NCBI RefSeq assembly: GCF_002994745.2 | Contig: NC_037093.1 | Span: 44,372,384 to 44,436,383 of the forward strand | Origin: Rosa chinensis | Taxonomy: Eukaryota > Streptophyta > Magnoliopsida > Rosales > Rosaceae | Length of the DNA stretch: 64,000 bases | Direction: 5' to 3' | Part shown: positions 49,593-62,851 of the stretch, piece by piece | Position numbering within the stretch: the first letter of the stretch is position 1 | Layout of the letters: each line of letters begins with the position of its first letter | The notes under the pieces: model-generated | Databases searched by the model: none | What the model saw: the letters and a program-made list of their open reading frames with translations, nothing else | What the model was told of the DNA's origin: nothing | Program-made: the position numbers and the translations under genes

Positions 49593-52500
49593 GTCACGTC
49601 CCTGATTTTTAACATAAATAAAAATCGATATACAATCCCATAATTATACATGCGTGATCGTTCAGCCATTGTTGAAATGGAAAAAATGCAGACCCAATTG
49701 CAATTAATTTCGTTCATGGGAAGAAATATGAGTGCTTTATTTAAACAAGTTTAAAAGCCTCTAATTAAGAAAAAGGACGGACAAGTTGATTAGCTAATAA
49801 AACTCTAAACAAAACAAAAAAAACTGTAGAGTTTTTAAGCTACTTGTATTGGGTTTGCATCTGACTTCTAGCTTGTTTGAAACTCTAGACAAGCAGTTAC
49901 AAAAAAAGTTCCAATCTGGACGTCAAAAGAGAAAGGAGATAAGGTGTCCAGCCATTTCACTTCAAGTTGAACTCTAAAACTTTCAACGTGGTACACAAGC
50001 CAAACTCATCTCTAGTGCAGTATATAAGCACCACATGAAAAGAAAAAGGGGGGAGAAGGCCGCAACGTGAAGAGGCACAGGAGGACGCAACGGAGCACAG
50101 CAAGGGTGGAAAAGCATAAGGAGAAAGCAGCAAAGGATCTTGGAAGACAAAAGGTTCAGGACCTCATTCCATAGCTCTTCACCACCTTCTCTTTTCTGTT
50201 GCAGGCCCTCCTCACAGCGGCACCTTCGGGTGTCAATGATGTCAAAACCAACATGCCGGGCAGCGTCCCGATGAACATGTCGGGCAGCGTCCCGATGAAC
50301 ATATCGTAGTGGCGCTTCTGGTGTAGGCCTTGCGCTTTCAAATCCCAGCAGCGGGCCTTCCTATATTGTAGCAGCAACAAGCCTTGCTCTCTCAAATCCT
50401 GGCAGCAGCGTCTCTGTAGCAGTTTCAAACCATAAAGAAACTCAAAGCTACATGCTTCACCGAATCTGCTGCCAAACAACAACAAAACCATAATTCATTC
50501 CTTGAATACCACAAAAGCCCAAAAGCCTTCCCCGAGTCCATACTTCATTTCCAGAAGCACCAATTCAAAAAAAAAAAGGAAGAAGCATAATCGGTGCAAA
50601 GAAACATAAACAAGGAAGCTCACCCTCAAAATAAAGCTTCGAGACTTTAAAACTACTGTGACTACAATCACTTGTCCTGCTTGAACCTGCACAACAAACA
50701 AATTTGTTAAAATTGAATACAAGCTTTGAAGCATCCAATTAAAAACAAATTTGGTGCACAAGTCTTTATGTTTGTAGAAGGCCAAAATAGTCAGAGGCAG
50801 TCTGAGGCTTTTAACACCAAAAGATGACAGGCAAGAAAGAAAGCTGTGCAGTGGAATTGCAAGGCGAGTCTCAAGTTGTCAAAATTAAACACACACTTTG
50901 TGGCAGCCAATTCCAAGACAAATCTGATGCACAGGTTATATATTATACTTGCAAAAGGCCAAGACGATCAAATGAGGCAGTCTAGACTTGATTTCAAGAG
51001 GTGACAAGTATGTGTTCGTGGATGCAGCGTGTCAAGGGAAGAAAGAAAGATGAGAATTTGCAGCGAAGGTGACTAAGCAAACTTCAAAGTTCAATGCAGT
51101 AGCTTTGAAATATTTGCGTCCCAAAAAGCTTCGAAGCGGTGCCAATATAAAAGCCAAATGAAAAAAGTCTTGGCGGTGGCACTTTTATCTGGGCATGGAC
51201 CTTTAATTTAAGTATGGTCAATGTGATCCAAACCATCCCAGAACTTGACAAAGCATAAAGCAATATATATGTATAAAGAAAAAACGAAGAACGAGTGCTC
51301 TGGTGATGTGCAGGCCATGAGATAGATTAATTAAGCTATGCATAAAACAAAAGGGCATAATTAATAAAGTGTCCAACACAATTGCAGAAGCTGACAAAGT
51401 GGCATTGCAGACCATCAATTCATGCAAGCTCTTAATTAAGCTATGCATAAGACAAGAGGTTTAATTAAGTGCAACAATTAAATTGATGTAGAGCTGGGCT
51501 TGTGAACACAAAGGAAGAAGACCCAGACAATCACAATTTTCAATTCACAATTGATTTGGCTGGTGATAAAAGGGAATTTGGCCTCACCTACCACTCACCC
51601 AGAATACGACGGAGTCTTTGAATTGAGTGCCCACCCAATGCACGCTAAGGCTAAGCTCTAGCTAATACTTCTGTCACAACCACTGTCAAATGCAATACAA
51701 AGGGGAGATTAGCACCTGGGTCCTTAAATCACGAAGCCGGAAGAACTGAGTGGGGAGTATTCTTACCCAATTTCTCACAGGGAAGCACAACAGCAAATTT
51801 CAAGCTTCTAAGTGTTGAGAGATTTCCTCTAGTTGAAGATCCATGCGTGCTCCCATCTCCAAATCACATTCCATCTTCGGACCCATCTCCAATTCGACTT
51901 GGCAGTAGGGCCGAGCTCATGTTCTATCTGGGTTTTGGGTAAAGACGGTGGAAAGAAAGAAAGAAATATAAGAAGTGAAAAAAGGAGGTGAAAAAGGAAA
52001 TTGGGAAAATATAGCAGCTGGGCCTCTGTATCACTTTGGGCCTCCATGGAGCTTCTGATGGTGACCCATAATAAATCTGGGTGTCCAAAAGAGAAAAAGA
52101 AAACCTCGATGGGTGCCTCCGATCTTCAGGCAAAAATTTAAAAGTGCAACTAGGAGTTTACTCGATGCTATGGGTTCCATTTCCAAATTCCCAGGCTTTG
52201 GTTTCGTAAAAAATGCTCCGGAACCTAAAAAATATCATTTTGGTACAAAACCAAGAAAAATCCAAAATCCCCAAAACGTCAGAACTACAATGGTTTGATC
52301 CCTTCACAGGGTATGTAGGCAATCTAGCGACCCACTAGATGCAACCACAAATTCAAATCGAATCCCTGACTCCACCAGTCAAATTCACCCAAACACCAGA
52401 AAAATAAAATCATTTCCAAATTACCCAAAAGCAAATGCAAGGGCTCTAAACCCTCACAAATATCCCAAAGACAAATCCAAAAATAAATGGGTCATCTACC

Positions 52501-52860
52501 CATTTAAATTCCAAATGCTGGAACCACATGTGGTTTGATCCCGCAAGGGTATGTAGGCAATCTAGAATTAAATAATCTAGATGCAACCGCATCCTAAACA
52601 CTATTCCTATTCCAAAATCCAAGCCTTCCAATGGGTCATTCACTTATTGGAACTCTTGAACTACGAGTGGCTTGATCCCCTCCTGGGTACGTAGGCAACC
52701 CATTTCAAAATTCGGGTGCAGCCGCAAAAACAAACAACCACACATTGGTTTCTTTATAAATGGAATCAAAGGGTGTTTCTCTTGTAACAAGAGATTGTAA
52801 TTAAGAGACACATTCTGTCTTAAATGGGTTGAACCCGAAATAATTAAAACTCTATTCTGT
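49593..52860. mobile_element. LTR-retrotransposon-derived sequence, borders uncertain
   Basis: Begins TGTCACGTCCCTGATTTTTAAC, similar to the starts of several plant gypsy LTRs. Near its right side three diverged blocks (about 52290, 52535, 52671) each read TTGATCCC...GGGTATGTAGGCAA...ATGCAACC, a motif I associate with U5 regions of plant LTRs. A 24-bp repeat (GGGCAGCGTCCCGATGAACAT) occurs twice at about 50255-50303. There is no gag or pol frame. Solo LTR or a degraded internal region are both possible. Confidence 0.4.
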
Positions 52861-55312
52861 TAATGAATACGAATGAAATTACGTTGGGTGACATTTTACA
52901 CTCTGTGCAATTTTTAACCCAACAGCCATCAATACAAAATACCTGGAAATCATTTTCCCCTTTAAACCAAGTATATACTGATGCCCTAAACCCACTATGT
53001 CAATATACACTAGCTCACAGAGTTATATATTACACAGCTTACGAATTAAATTGTCAACAACAAAATAAAACGTAAATGCTCCTCAGAGCTTACTACAACG
53101 GAAGTCCAAATAACGGTAAAGTCATAAAATTGGCTTCCTACCGTTAAGCTACAGGTATGCTTCCCCAACTTCAGCCACGATTATCCTGACCTGCAGGATT
53201 AACCCCTACACCATTGAATAGTGCACCGGGTTGTCACACAACAAACTCAGTAAGCTTGTGAAAGCTCGTATGAGTAACTCAAAACAATCAACACAACTCA
53301 CACTGGAAATAAGGAAAATAACTCACATTTTGATTCCCTAAAAGCAAGTAACATAGAAAGCAACTCACTCTTTGGTTTCTATCAAAACGTAACATAGAAA
53401 GCAACTCACTCCTTGATTTCTATCAGATCGTTAATAAGGAAAACACCTTGCACCTTGTCCCCTTAAAAACTATTAATAAGGAAGTAACTCACACTTTGTT
53501 CCCTAAAAACACGTAATCTCATGAGTTAGATATAACTTTGCCCCATTACCCCATGAATCACAATTGGTAGACAGACTAGAGCTCTAACTGAATTCGTAAC
53601 CACTCGTCCGGCCAAAGACGTGATTACCTGATATGCTGCCCAAGGTTGCTCATAGACCTTCATTCCTCGGATTTCTCAGTGCCTCGGAATAAAACATTAA
53701 AGAAGTCGCACAGGACTCAAAATGTTACACAAATCTCAACGGTTTTCAAAACAAATCGAATCAACAATTCCACAATCATTTGTTTTCCGAAAAGCCACAA
53801 CACAAAACAATAAAAAGCATCATTCATGCATATTGTTTTCATAAATCAACAAAATCCAACAACACATATATATTCACGTCAATATGTACACACACACACA
53901 CACACACACGTAGTCATCCGCTCAGGAATGCCTACTAATATCAACTATAGTTTGTAGTTAAATAAATAACTCTCGAAATGATAAAGGTAATTCTGTTTGT
54001 AAATGAACCTTGTGAGATTACTCACCTTGAAATTCCTGCTGTGTCTTCACACCACTAGACTGCTTACAGAACGCTCTATGTCAAGCACCTAAGGAAGTAC
54101 CTTGATTTAGTCAACGAATCACAATTAAATAAAGTTCGAATCCCCAAATCGAACTAAAATTTCAAAGTAACGTCAATTTAGGTGAAACCACTTCTGAGAC
54201 TTCCCAAAGTCTCCGTAATACTTCCACAATCGATATGCCCAAACCACATGTCGATCGGAATCTCGGATCCTCACGGATTGAATAAATCAAACGGTCTGCA
54301 ACAGTAAAAATCATAACAAATTCATACGAACTTCAAAAATTGCGTATTATATATTGAAACGGTCGTATCGACGAGTAGAAGATATATAATACCAGAAACG
54401 GTCCCTTAAACGACCGGAAAGCCGCCAGAATGCCACCACAAGGGGTGGCGCACTGCCGCCGGCCAAAACTCACTATTTCACAAAACTCCCAACATCAAAG
54501 ATCTTCATCTCAGCATGCTTATCAACTTTCATTATTAGCCTCAAGTCAGAATCTAAGCAAAAAGGGTCGAAAACTACCTCACAAACCGTGAATCACTGTT
54601 CAATCTGAGTTGAACCAATTTCCACGTAAATCGATTCAAACAACCACCACAGATCGATCAGGGAGGCTTCTACGAACTCATAACAGGAAGCATGAAGCCA
54701 CGACGTCACCGGAACTGCGTTTTCAGACCAGGTCCGAATACACCAACTTTTGCCGCCTTGCTGCGTCGTTGCCACTGAGAATCGAGGCTAGAGGATGCCA
54801 CAAGGAGGAGTGCACGAAGGAGACGAGCTGATCTGGAAAGTTTCACTGCTGGAGACCGCCGGAGCTCACTGAAAAAGTCAGGTTGGAACATCGGGTCCGG
54901 GTCGAGTCAGTCGCGGGTGAGGAGAGAGAACGGAGAGTTTTCTGATTTCCGGAAATGGAAAGTGAGAAAATGAAAATAGTAAGTTTCTAAAAATGGAAAC
55001 CCCTATTTATAGAACTTTTCCAAAACTTCCGCAGACCATAACTTTCTCATACGAACTCCGATTGACGCGTTCCTCATGTCCACGAACTCGTATTGACATG
55101 CTCTACAACTTTCGTGAAGGAAGTTTTGAGTATCCCAACGTATAAAAATTCAAACTTCACACGACCCCCAAACCGTGAAATTCGAATAATTATACGTACG
55201 AAAACCATTCCACTTCACATACAACTTACGAATAAAGCACAATAACAATTATTCGTACAACTGGTCCATTATTAATTACCAAAATTAAATAACGAAAATC
55301 CAGGTCATCACA
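52861..55312 (-). mobile_element. LTR-like sequence on the minus strand, left border uncertain
   Basis: The minus strand starts TGTGATGACCTGGATTTTCG at 55312, has a TATA box (CTATAAATAG on the minus strand, about 55005-55015) and later the block TACTGAGTTTGTTGTGTGACAA, which resembles the end region of the LTR at 42644-48310. Includes an (AC)n microsatellite at about 53887-53911. The left end may be near 52861-53231. No coding domains. Confidence 0.45.
53887..53911. repeat. (AC)n microsatellite
   Basis: About twelve AC repeats. Confidence 0.85.
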
Positions 55313-57637
55313 AGAAGAAGCATTCAAAACCATAGTAAGAGGTAAAGCAACCATCTACTCACACTCATATTCAAGCCCTCCTTTACTGCGGTTAATAGAA
55401 AATGTCCACTGCAAGCATTGCTAAAAATTCTACTGTAGTAACCATACTTCATTCCACTTAAGACCATTTACTCCAAGCTTTCTTCAAACCAATATATATT
55501 TCTAGAGAAAAAATTGTCATCTTAGCCAAATAAGGTTATGCAATACCAAAACCATTGCTGCAAGTGTTTCACAAACTAAAAAATTCATTATAGAGCCAAG
55601 GTTTCCACTGCAATATTTAAGATCTAATTTGCAGTCGTCATTATATTCAGCCTTATAGCCAGAGTTAGCCTAATGTCGAAATAAAATAGTTCTTGATGCA
55701 AGTCTCTTTTCCAAGCTGTACCCTTCCTTGCCAAAGCATGAGTCTTCAAAGAATTAACCAAAATTTTCACTGCCATATTCAAAAATGTTTCAAACCAGAA
55801 ATCTTTATTACAAGCTTGTCTTAGATCTAAAACTTTCAATGCCTACCCAAAGTTTTATCCTCTTAGCCAAATCTCCTATTGCAATAAAAACTAGTATACC
55901 AAAATCTAGACAAAACCTCTGCTGTTATAACACACACTTGATGAATCTTGAAAATTGTACTTTTACTATGGTATCATTGCACTACAGTGGATTGTATTTC
56001 AAAATGAAGGAGATGCAAATAAGGTTAACACTCAAGCGATGTGCAATTAACAAGATCCTCATGTTAGTTAATCCATTATACTCAGTGCAGATCAACAAGC
56101 AATTATTGTTTCCCTAAAAAAAATGATTGTGCTCAATCAATCTCAGAAGAGAAGCATTGATGCCCCGCAGTTATAGTTCACCACAGCAACTCAAGCCTCG
56201 CCAACAAGCTTGATTAGAAGTTGCACTTCTATGTGATCTACATTAAGAACATTGTACAATGTTGAATTATATTTAAGTATACCTAGATTTACATTTGTAT
56301 TCATGCTAATGAACTTGGGAGCTGAGGGGTGAAGGTTCAACTCTTGGTCAGTATCATTCACTCATGTTCATGCCAAATGAAGATTTAATCAATTCATGCT
56401 TTACCACATTCTAGCATTTCCAAAAGGAAATATTCACAGCTATAGTCAAATATTTCATTCCCATTACCAAAATCAAGGCATAGTAATAATTTCCACTATA
56501 GTTTGCAAAATCCTTATTACAAGCCTCCTCAGCCAAAGCAGATTATGCCACAACTAAAACTTCCATTATGTAACCAAAACCTCCTTCTTTTGTACCTAAA
56601 TAAGCCTGATGTGAAAAGTCAAACCAAAACATCTACCATCAGAGTCAAAGCTCTCACCGCAGTTACCAAAACCTTACTTGCAGTAATGAAACTATTCAAG
56701 CTCAAAGTAAAATAAGCTTGATATCAAATCAAACCAACTATTTCAAGCCTTTATTAAACCAAATTTAATATACAAGTTTTCACTATAATAACCAAGGAGA
56801 GATATGTTTGAAGTAAAACCAAAATTCTTATTACAAGCCTTTCTCTAGCCAATGCATTTTGTCACTGATTTTATCTATCCCTTTGAGTGTGAGGGATGTG
56901 CTGTAGGAAGTTCTTGATTTATGATTTACATCCCTGGGTTTAGATCCCAGAGTTTGAGCGACTCTACTGGAGGCTGGTTTAAATCCTTGATTTTTACTCC
57001 CCCATCACTTCAGTGATGTTCTTGGCTTCAGAAAATCTCCAACCAAAGTCCAGCAAGCTAAAATTCATTCCTTCTTTGCCAGCCAAAAGCTTCAGCACCA
57101 TAGGCTCACCTGCCATAGCCAAATAACCTTATGTTATGAGGAACTCCATGTTTCAAGTTTGTCTTACTGCTATAGACATTTTTGTTTTCCAATATCCACT
57201 CTACACCGCAATTCATTTTCAAACCATATTTTCCATTCCACTAGTATTGTAGCAAAATACCAGCTCTCTGAGGAAAGTTCTTCATTATCCACATAATTTA
57301 GTACCAAGTAGATGCATTTTGTGGATCCAATCAAGCCAATCATATATGCTTCATGCTAAATTATATTGTATCTCTAATCAAGCAAAATGAAACTCTTCCT
57401 CATCACTTTGTTATTGTGAACCCTGGTGATTTTGTTTAGTTACTTTGAATTTTCTTAAGCTTTGGTTTCGAATTTTATTTCCAAGAATTTGGAAGTTGAG
57501 TTAGTTCCAAAATATTTGAGCTAGGAAGTAATAATAATGTTGGGCTTGTTTCGGTTAAACTGAGCTAGGAAGTAATAGTAATAGTGTGATTTGTTTGTAA
57601 CTTGGGCTCAAGGAGGTAAGTGATCAGCTTAGAGGAA
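55313..57637. other. Intergenic with diverged dispersed repeats
   Basis: No gene. A motif like CCAAAATCYTTATTACAAGCC recurs near 55797, 56503 and 56820, with other CCAAAAC / GCAGTAACC pieces between, suggesting an old decayed repeat array. Confidence 0.45.
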
Positions 57638-57850
57638 TTATTATGAGGAAAAATTTTAAGAACAGCACATGAAGTATAGGCCGTTCCGAAGTTCGGTGTA
57701 TTTGGTTTTAAAGAATTAACTTTGGTACATGACATTACAATCCCGACCCAAAATCGGTGTATGCAGTTACGGCCCCCGTTAGTCAATCTGATTTTAGTCA
57801 AATTTGTAAGGGCAAATTCGTCTCTTCATGAATTAACAAAAAAAATTTGC

Positions 57851-58279
57851 AGAAGAAGAAGAAGGAAGAAGAAGGAGAAGGAGGAAGAAGGAGAAGGAAG
57901 ACGAAGAAGGAGGAGGAGAAGGAAGAAGAAGAAGAAAAAGAAGAGGGAAGAAGGAGGAGAGGGAAGAAGAAGGAGAAGGAGAAGGAAGACGAAGGAGGAG
58001 GAGAAGGAAGAAGAAGAAGAAAAAGAAGAGGGAAGAAGGAGGAGAAGGAAGAAGAAGGAGAAGGAGGAAGAAGGAGAAGGAGAAGGAGGAAGAAGAAGGA
58101 GAAGGAGAAAAATTGCAGAAGAAGAAGGAGAAGGAGAAGGAAGAAGAAGGAGAAGGAGGAGAAGGAAGAAGAAGGAGAAGAAGAAGAAAAATTGCAGAAG
58201 AAGAAGAAGGAGAAGGAAGAAGAAAAATTGCAGAAGAAGAAGAAGAAAAAGAAGAGGGAAGAAGGAGGAGAAGAAGAAA
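57851..58279 (+). repeat. Homopurine tract, about 430 bp
   Basis: GAAGAAGGAGGAGAAGG-type sequence with almost no pyrimidines, interrupted mainly by three TTGC/ATTGCAG pieces near 58111, 58191 and 58227. Confidence 0.9.
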
Positions 58280-58819
<540 letters not shown>

Positions 58820-59006
58820 AAACCCAAAATTACCCTTTGAAAATTGAATAATTTCATAGGTTTAACGGTGTTATTGACGTCATGTACTAAAAGTGGGTCG
58901 GGATTGGAACTTCATGTACCAAAGTTAATTCTTTGAAACCAAATACACTGAACTTCGGAATAGCCTATACTTCATGTACTGTTCTTAAAATTTTCCCTTA
59001 TTATGA

Positions 59007-59290
59007 GAGCTTACAATAACCTACTTGAGATTAAGGAGCCAGAAGGGGAAACACCTGGCTTGAGACTTCCACGCATTGAGATTATCTGCAGACAACACTT
59101 ACCATCTTACTGACACCACTCTCCACCTATAACTCTCGACTTTTCTGTCACTTGCATGCAAACCATACTCCTTCACTTCTCAGAAACCACAGATTACATC
59201 TCATCTGCATCCACCCAAAACTCAATCACCTTTCTTACCCAACCTTTCCAAGAACGGAGAAACCAGCCATGGCAACGGGTTAGAAGCCAC
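59007..59290. other. Intergenic between two transposons
   Basis: No gene is recognisable. An ATG at 59268 (ATGGCAACGGG) reaches a stop after four codons. Confidence 0.5.
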
Positions 59291-59814
59291 CAGGGCCGGC
59301 CCTGAGGGCTGCTACCTGAGGCAGCAGTCTCAGGCCACTGGATTCTGGGGGCCTCCGTAGATTATGTACATACATTAAACTTAGTGTGTGTATATATATA
59401 TATATATATATTATTTTTGATGTTTTAAATATGTTCCATTGTGTTACTCCAGCGTTACTGCAACAAGTCCATGTCATAGCAGCCTAGGTTCGATTCTTAC
59501 TACCTACTTGTCATTTCTTTTTTTTTTCATTTCTAATGAAATAAGTTAATAACTCATACATTGGATTTTTCTAACTTACCATGGCCACTGCTAAGATCAT
59601 GCCCAAGCTTTTTTGAGCAGCAAGCCTAGCAAAAAAAATCTCCACATATATATTCAATTATTTGTCCAATCATTCAATTCATATACTTTTGTTTTTTTAT
59701 TTTTACTTTTATTCAAGACACATTATTTTGTTTAGTTATTTTTGTGTGTGTGTGTGTAGGAGGCCACATTTTAATTTCTCGCCTTAGGCCTTCAGAATCT
59801 CAGGACCGGCCCTA
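59291..59814. mobile_element. Non-autonomous hAT element, 524 bp
   Basis: Ends CAGGGCCGGCCCTGAGG and, read inward from the right, TAGGGCCGGTCCTGAGA. They are flanked by an 8-bp duplication with one change: GAAGCCAC (59283-59290) and GAAGTCAC (59815-59822). Typical Ac-like hAT ends. Contains TA and GT microsatellites and no transposase. A tRNA T-loop-like GGTTCGATTC lies near 59488. Confidence 0.87.
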
Positions 59815-59822
59815 GAAGTCAC

Positions 59823-60525
59823 CAAAGTCCCCATCTCCTCTTGCTGCCAAACGTAGAAGCTTGGACTTTGGAATTTAGATTGAGATCGGTTCACTCTTAA
59901 GGTAATCTCAACCCGTCCATGGTGTTCAATTTGTAATCTCAATTTGACTATAAGGTTAGGAAATTGATAGTTATTATGTTAAGTATGCCCTGCAATCACC
60001 TACACATGTCGTGCTTTGTTTTGGCAATTTGGATTGCTATCAATTGGTACCATCCAATTCAAAGACACCCAAATTACTGTCTTTTCTATTTTCTTTTCAG
60101 GAAAACATTGTGAAAATGAAGAATGCGAATCATCTAAACGAGATTGAGTATTTGACCTCGCATGCAATCCCTCACTTTACGAAATTACCGTAATAAACTG
60201 AAAATGAGCCTTACTTTGTGCGGTGGATTCGTCTTCCGGCGACCGCAAATTAACCATTTCAGTTATTAAAATGTGATTCATAGAAGCTTATGAATGTGGT
60301 CCTCCAGGACAAGTTTTGATAGATTAACAATACATATTGGTTAGCATGTCCGTCCTGCAATCCCTCATCGTAATAGATTAGTATTAAATTAAGGAAGAAA
60401 GAAACCGATGATTGGCATTTGGCAGCTCGATCAGAGCATAATTGACTTTCAAATAAGTTCGTTCTCTTCCAACTATTTAGTCGGTGCAAATCATGGGATC
60501 CATGTGCTTCCATGCTTTGGTCAAA
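59823..60525. other. Intergenic, nothing recognised
   Basis: AT-rich with short frames only. Confidence 0.5.
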
Positions 60526-61760
60526 CTCACAAAACTAAAACAAATCACATATATAATCTCTTTGCCCTTTTTATCATCTTGTGTTTTGGACAGAATTATC
60601 CCTCCAGTTATACACAACCGACACTTTCTGCTTGTTTCAGCTGTAAACGAAAAAGAAGGACGAGTCCTTCACCCAAATTATTTTGTCATGAAAATCTGTA
60701 GTTACATGTAACATGTCAACCCCACAATGCTAAATTTTGGTACGAATTCAAGGAGAGTATAAACACAGAATCGGAATTGAACTTTCATGGGGTAATCTTT
60801 GTCTATAGAAATTAGTTGTTCATAACATTTGTTTGGTGGCAATGTCTGGCATACATCACCGACGAATTAAATTTTTATAATTGAAATGCCAAACACAACT
60901 ACATCTTTGGCTTTGTCTACATTTTTTAGGTATTTGAAAAAAAAAAAAAAATACACTAACATACACATTTGAGATATAAGACGCGTAAAGTACCCTAGAA
61001 CATATGATGTGTGAAATGAGTTATAATTTATAAACTCAAAATACTTCATGTTAATTCCTTACGGGTGAAGAGAAACATGATACTTCAAAAGTTTTTTGAG
61101 GGTTTCACAAGACTTTTCCTCATCAATGGATTGAAAAGAGAAAGCTTACTCACAAAACTAAAACAAATCACATATATAATCTCTTTGCCCTTTTTATCAT
61201 TTTGTGTTTTGGACACAGAATTACCCCTCCAATTATACACAACCGACACTTTCTACTTGGTCCAGGTTCAGGCTTTCAGCTGTAAACGAAAAAGAAGGAC
61301 TAGTCCTTCACCCCAATTATTTTGTCATGAAAATCTCTAGTTACATACTTACATATAACATGTCAACGTACCCCACAATACTAAATTTTGGTACGAATTC
61401 AAGGAGAGTATAAACGCAGAATCAGAATTGAACTTTCATGGGTAGTCTTTGTCTACAGAAAGTTGTTCATGATGTTATTTGTTTGGTGGCAATGTATGAC
61501 ATACATCACCGACGATCCAAATTTCTATAATTGAAATGCCAAACACAACTATATTTTTGGCTTTGTCTACGATTTTAAGGTAGAAAAAAAAAATTAACAT
61601 ACTCATTTGAGATATAGGAGAAGAAAAACACACGTAAAGTACTCCAAAACATAAGCTGCGTGAAATAAATTGTAAACCCAAATATTTCATGTTAGTTCCT
61701 TGCGAGTGAAGAGAAACATATATGACACTTTTAAAGGTTTCCTAGGGGTTTTACGAAGTA
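60526..61760. repeat. Tandem duplication of about 620 bp
   Basis: Unit 1 starts at 60526 and unit 2 at 61149, both with CTCACAAAACTAAAACAAATC. Similarity continues to about 61760 with substitutions and small indels. Unit 2 has an extra GGTCCAGGTTCAGG piece near 61259. No gene in either unit. Confidence 0.88.
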
Positions 61761-62389
61761 ACAAAGACTTTCAATGAATTGGAAAGACAAAGCTAACTTC
61801 ACTCGCAAGGCATATCCCTCACCTTAGATCTACCACCGCAATAAGAACATGTATTTATATTCAGAAATGTGGACTAAAAGCAAGATCTCCAGGAAGAATG
61901 AAAGAACAGCTAATAAATATTCCATAATCACTAGAAAAACTAGCACATAATATTTGATACAAATTAATAATGGGAGGTTGTCTGGAAAAGTAATTGCCTT
62001 TAATCCAAAAAAATTAAAGATAATAACAATCATAATAAATCGGTATTTACTAATGAATGAAATGCTGTCTAAATCTAATTAAGAAGATGATAATAAGCAC
62101 CAGCAAAACCCTCAATTTCCTTCAGTTGGATCATCACCGGCGCCGACGACCGGAACTCGTTTCTTCCGGATCCCGAGACCCGCACCGACAGAAAAAATTG
62201 CAGAGAATCCAAGAGGATTTCGATCCGATGAGCAACGACCAAAGCAGCAAGTACGTAGTTCCATAACAAGCAGTCCCCACAGACACATAATAGAACAAGA
62301 AAAGATATCATCTAATTACAATCATATAATCAATCTTCTTCATTCATTCTGGATTTCCGAACAAGAACATAGCAACCTTATTCCGATCC
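61761..62389. other. Intergenic with GC-rich patch of unknown origin
   Basis: Most is AT-rich. At about 62100-62260 the GC content rises and both strands are open (plus frame from 62057, minus frame from 62311). The plus frame ends SNDQSSKYVVP. It could be a small exon, a 3' UTR segment of the gene at 62390 or a captured fragment. I cannot decide. Confidence 0.35.
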
Positions 62390-62851
62390 TCACTTCTTCG
62401 ACTTGGGGTAGTTCAACGAGTTGTAGGGCCTGTAAGTTTGAGGAAGAGTGGTGACGTTGTCGGAGCTCACGAGCTTCCGGAGCTCGGACCGGACTTTGAA
62501 GAAGACATGTCGCCAGCTGCCTCTGTTGTCGGAGCCGAGAATCTTGGTCTCCTCTTCGTTCATCTCCAGATCCTGAGCGAAGATGGGCTTTCTGGAGAGG
62601 ACCCAAGTCCAGCCCCAGTCCCACCACCTCTTAATGGACCCGCCGGCGTACTCGCCCATGGCGGAGACGGACTTGGACCGCTGCAGGGCCCAGGTGGTGG
62701 CCGGGGAGGAGATGGGCTGGAGCTTGAGGGAGAGGGACGACAGCCTTCGCCGGAGAGCAGGAGCCTGGTCGAGGCCGGAGCCCTGGGAGACGGGTAGGGC
62801 GCCCTGGTTTGTGGGCATTCTCTTCTGGAGGCTCTGAACAATGGAGCTCAT
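62390..62851 (-). CDS. Small plant protein of unknown function
   Basis: Single exon, 153 aa, start ATG at 62851 (MSSIVQSLQKRMPTNQG), the first in-frame ATG after a GA-rich leader. The N-terminal half is basic and Ser/Leu-rich (RRRLSSLSLKLQPISS, then TTWALQRSKSVSAMGEYAGG). A tryptophan-rich core WWDWGWTWVLSRKPIFAQDLE follows, with EEETKILGSDNRGSWRHVFFKV and a basic C-terminus ending NYPKSKK. The W-rich core followed by the GSWRHVFFKV stretch looks strongly constrained. I have the impression of homologues across land plants but cannot name the family. No signal peptide or clear membrane span. GC content is well above the neighbourhood, which supports a real coding region. Confidence 0.85.
   Translation of the reverse strand: MSSIVQSLQKRMPTNQGALPVSQGSGLDQAPALRRRLSSLSLKLQPISSPATTWALQRSKSVSAMGEYAGGSIKRWWDWGWTWVLSRKPIFAQDLEMNEEETKILGSDNRGSWRHVFFKVRSELRKLVSSDNVTTLPQTYRPYNSLNYPKSKK

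Noticed and set aside
50156..50785. Two minus-strand frames of about 100 codons
   Set aside because: Located in LTR-like sequence, with repeats (the 24-bp duplication) and no family resemblance.
59450..59500. A tRNA gene
   Set aside because: Only the T-loop motif is present. No acceptor stem, D-arm or anticodon arm could be fitted.
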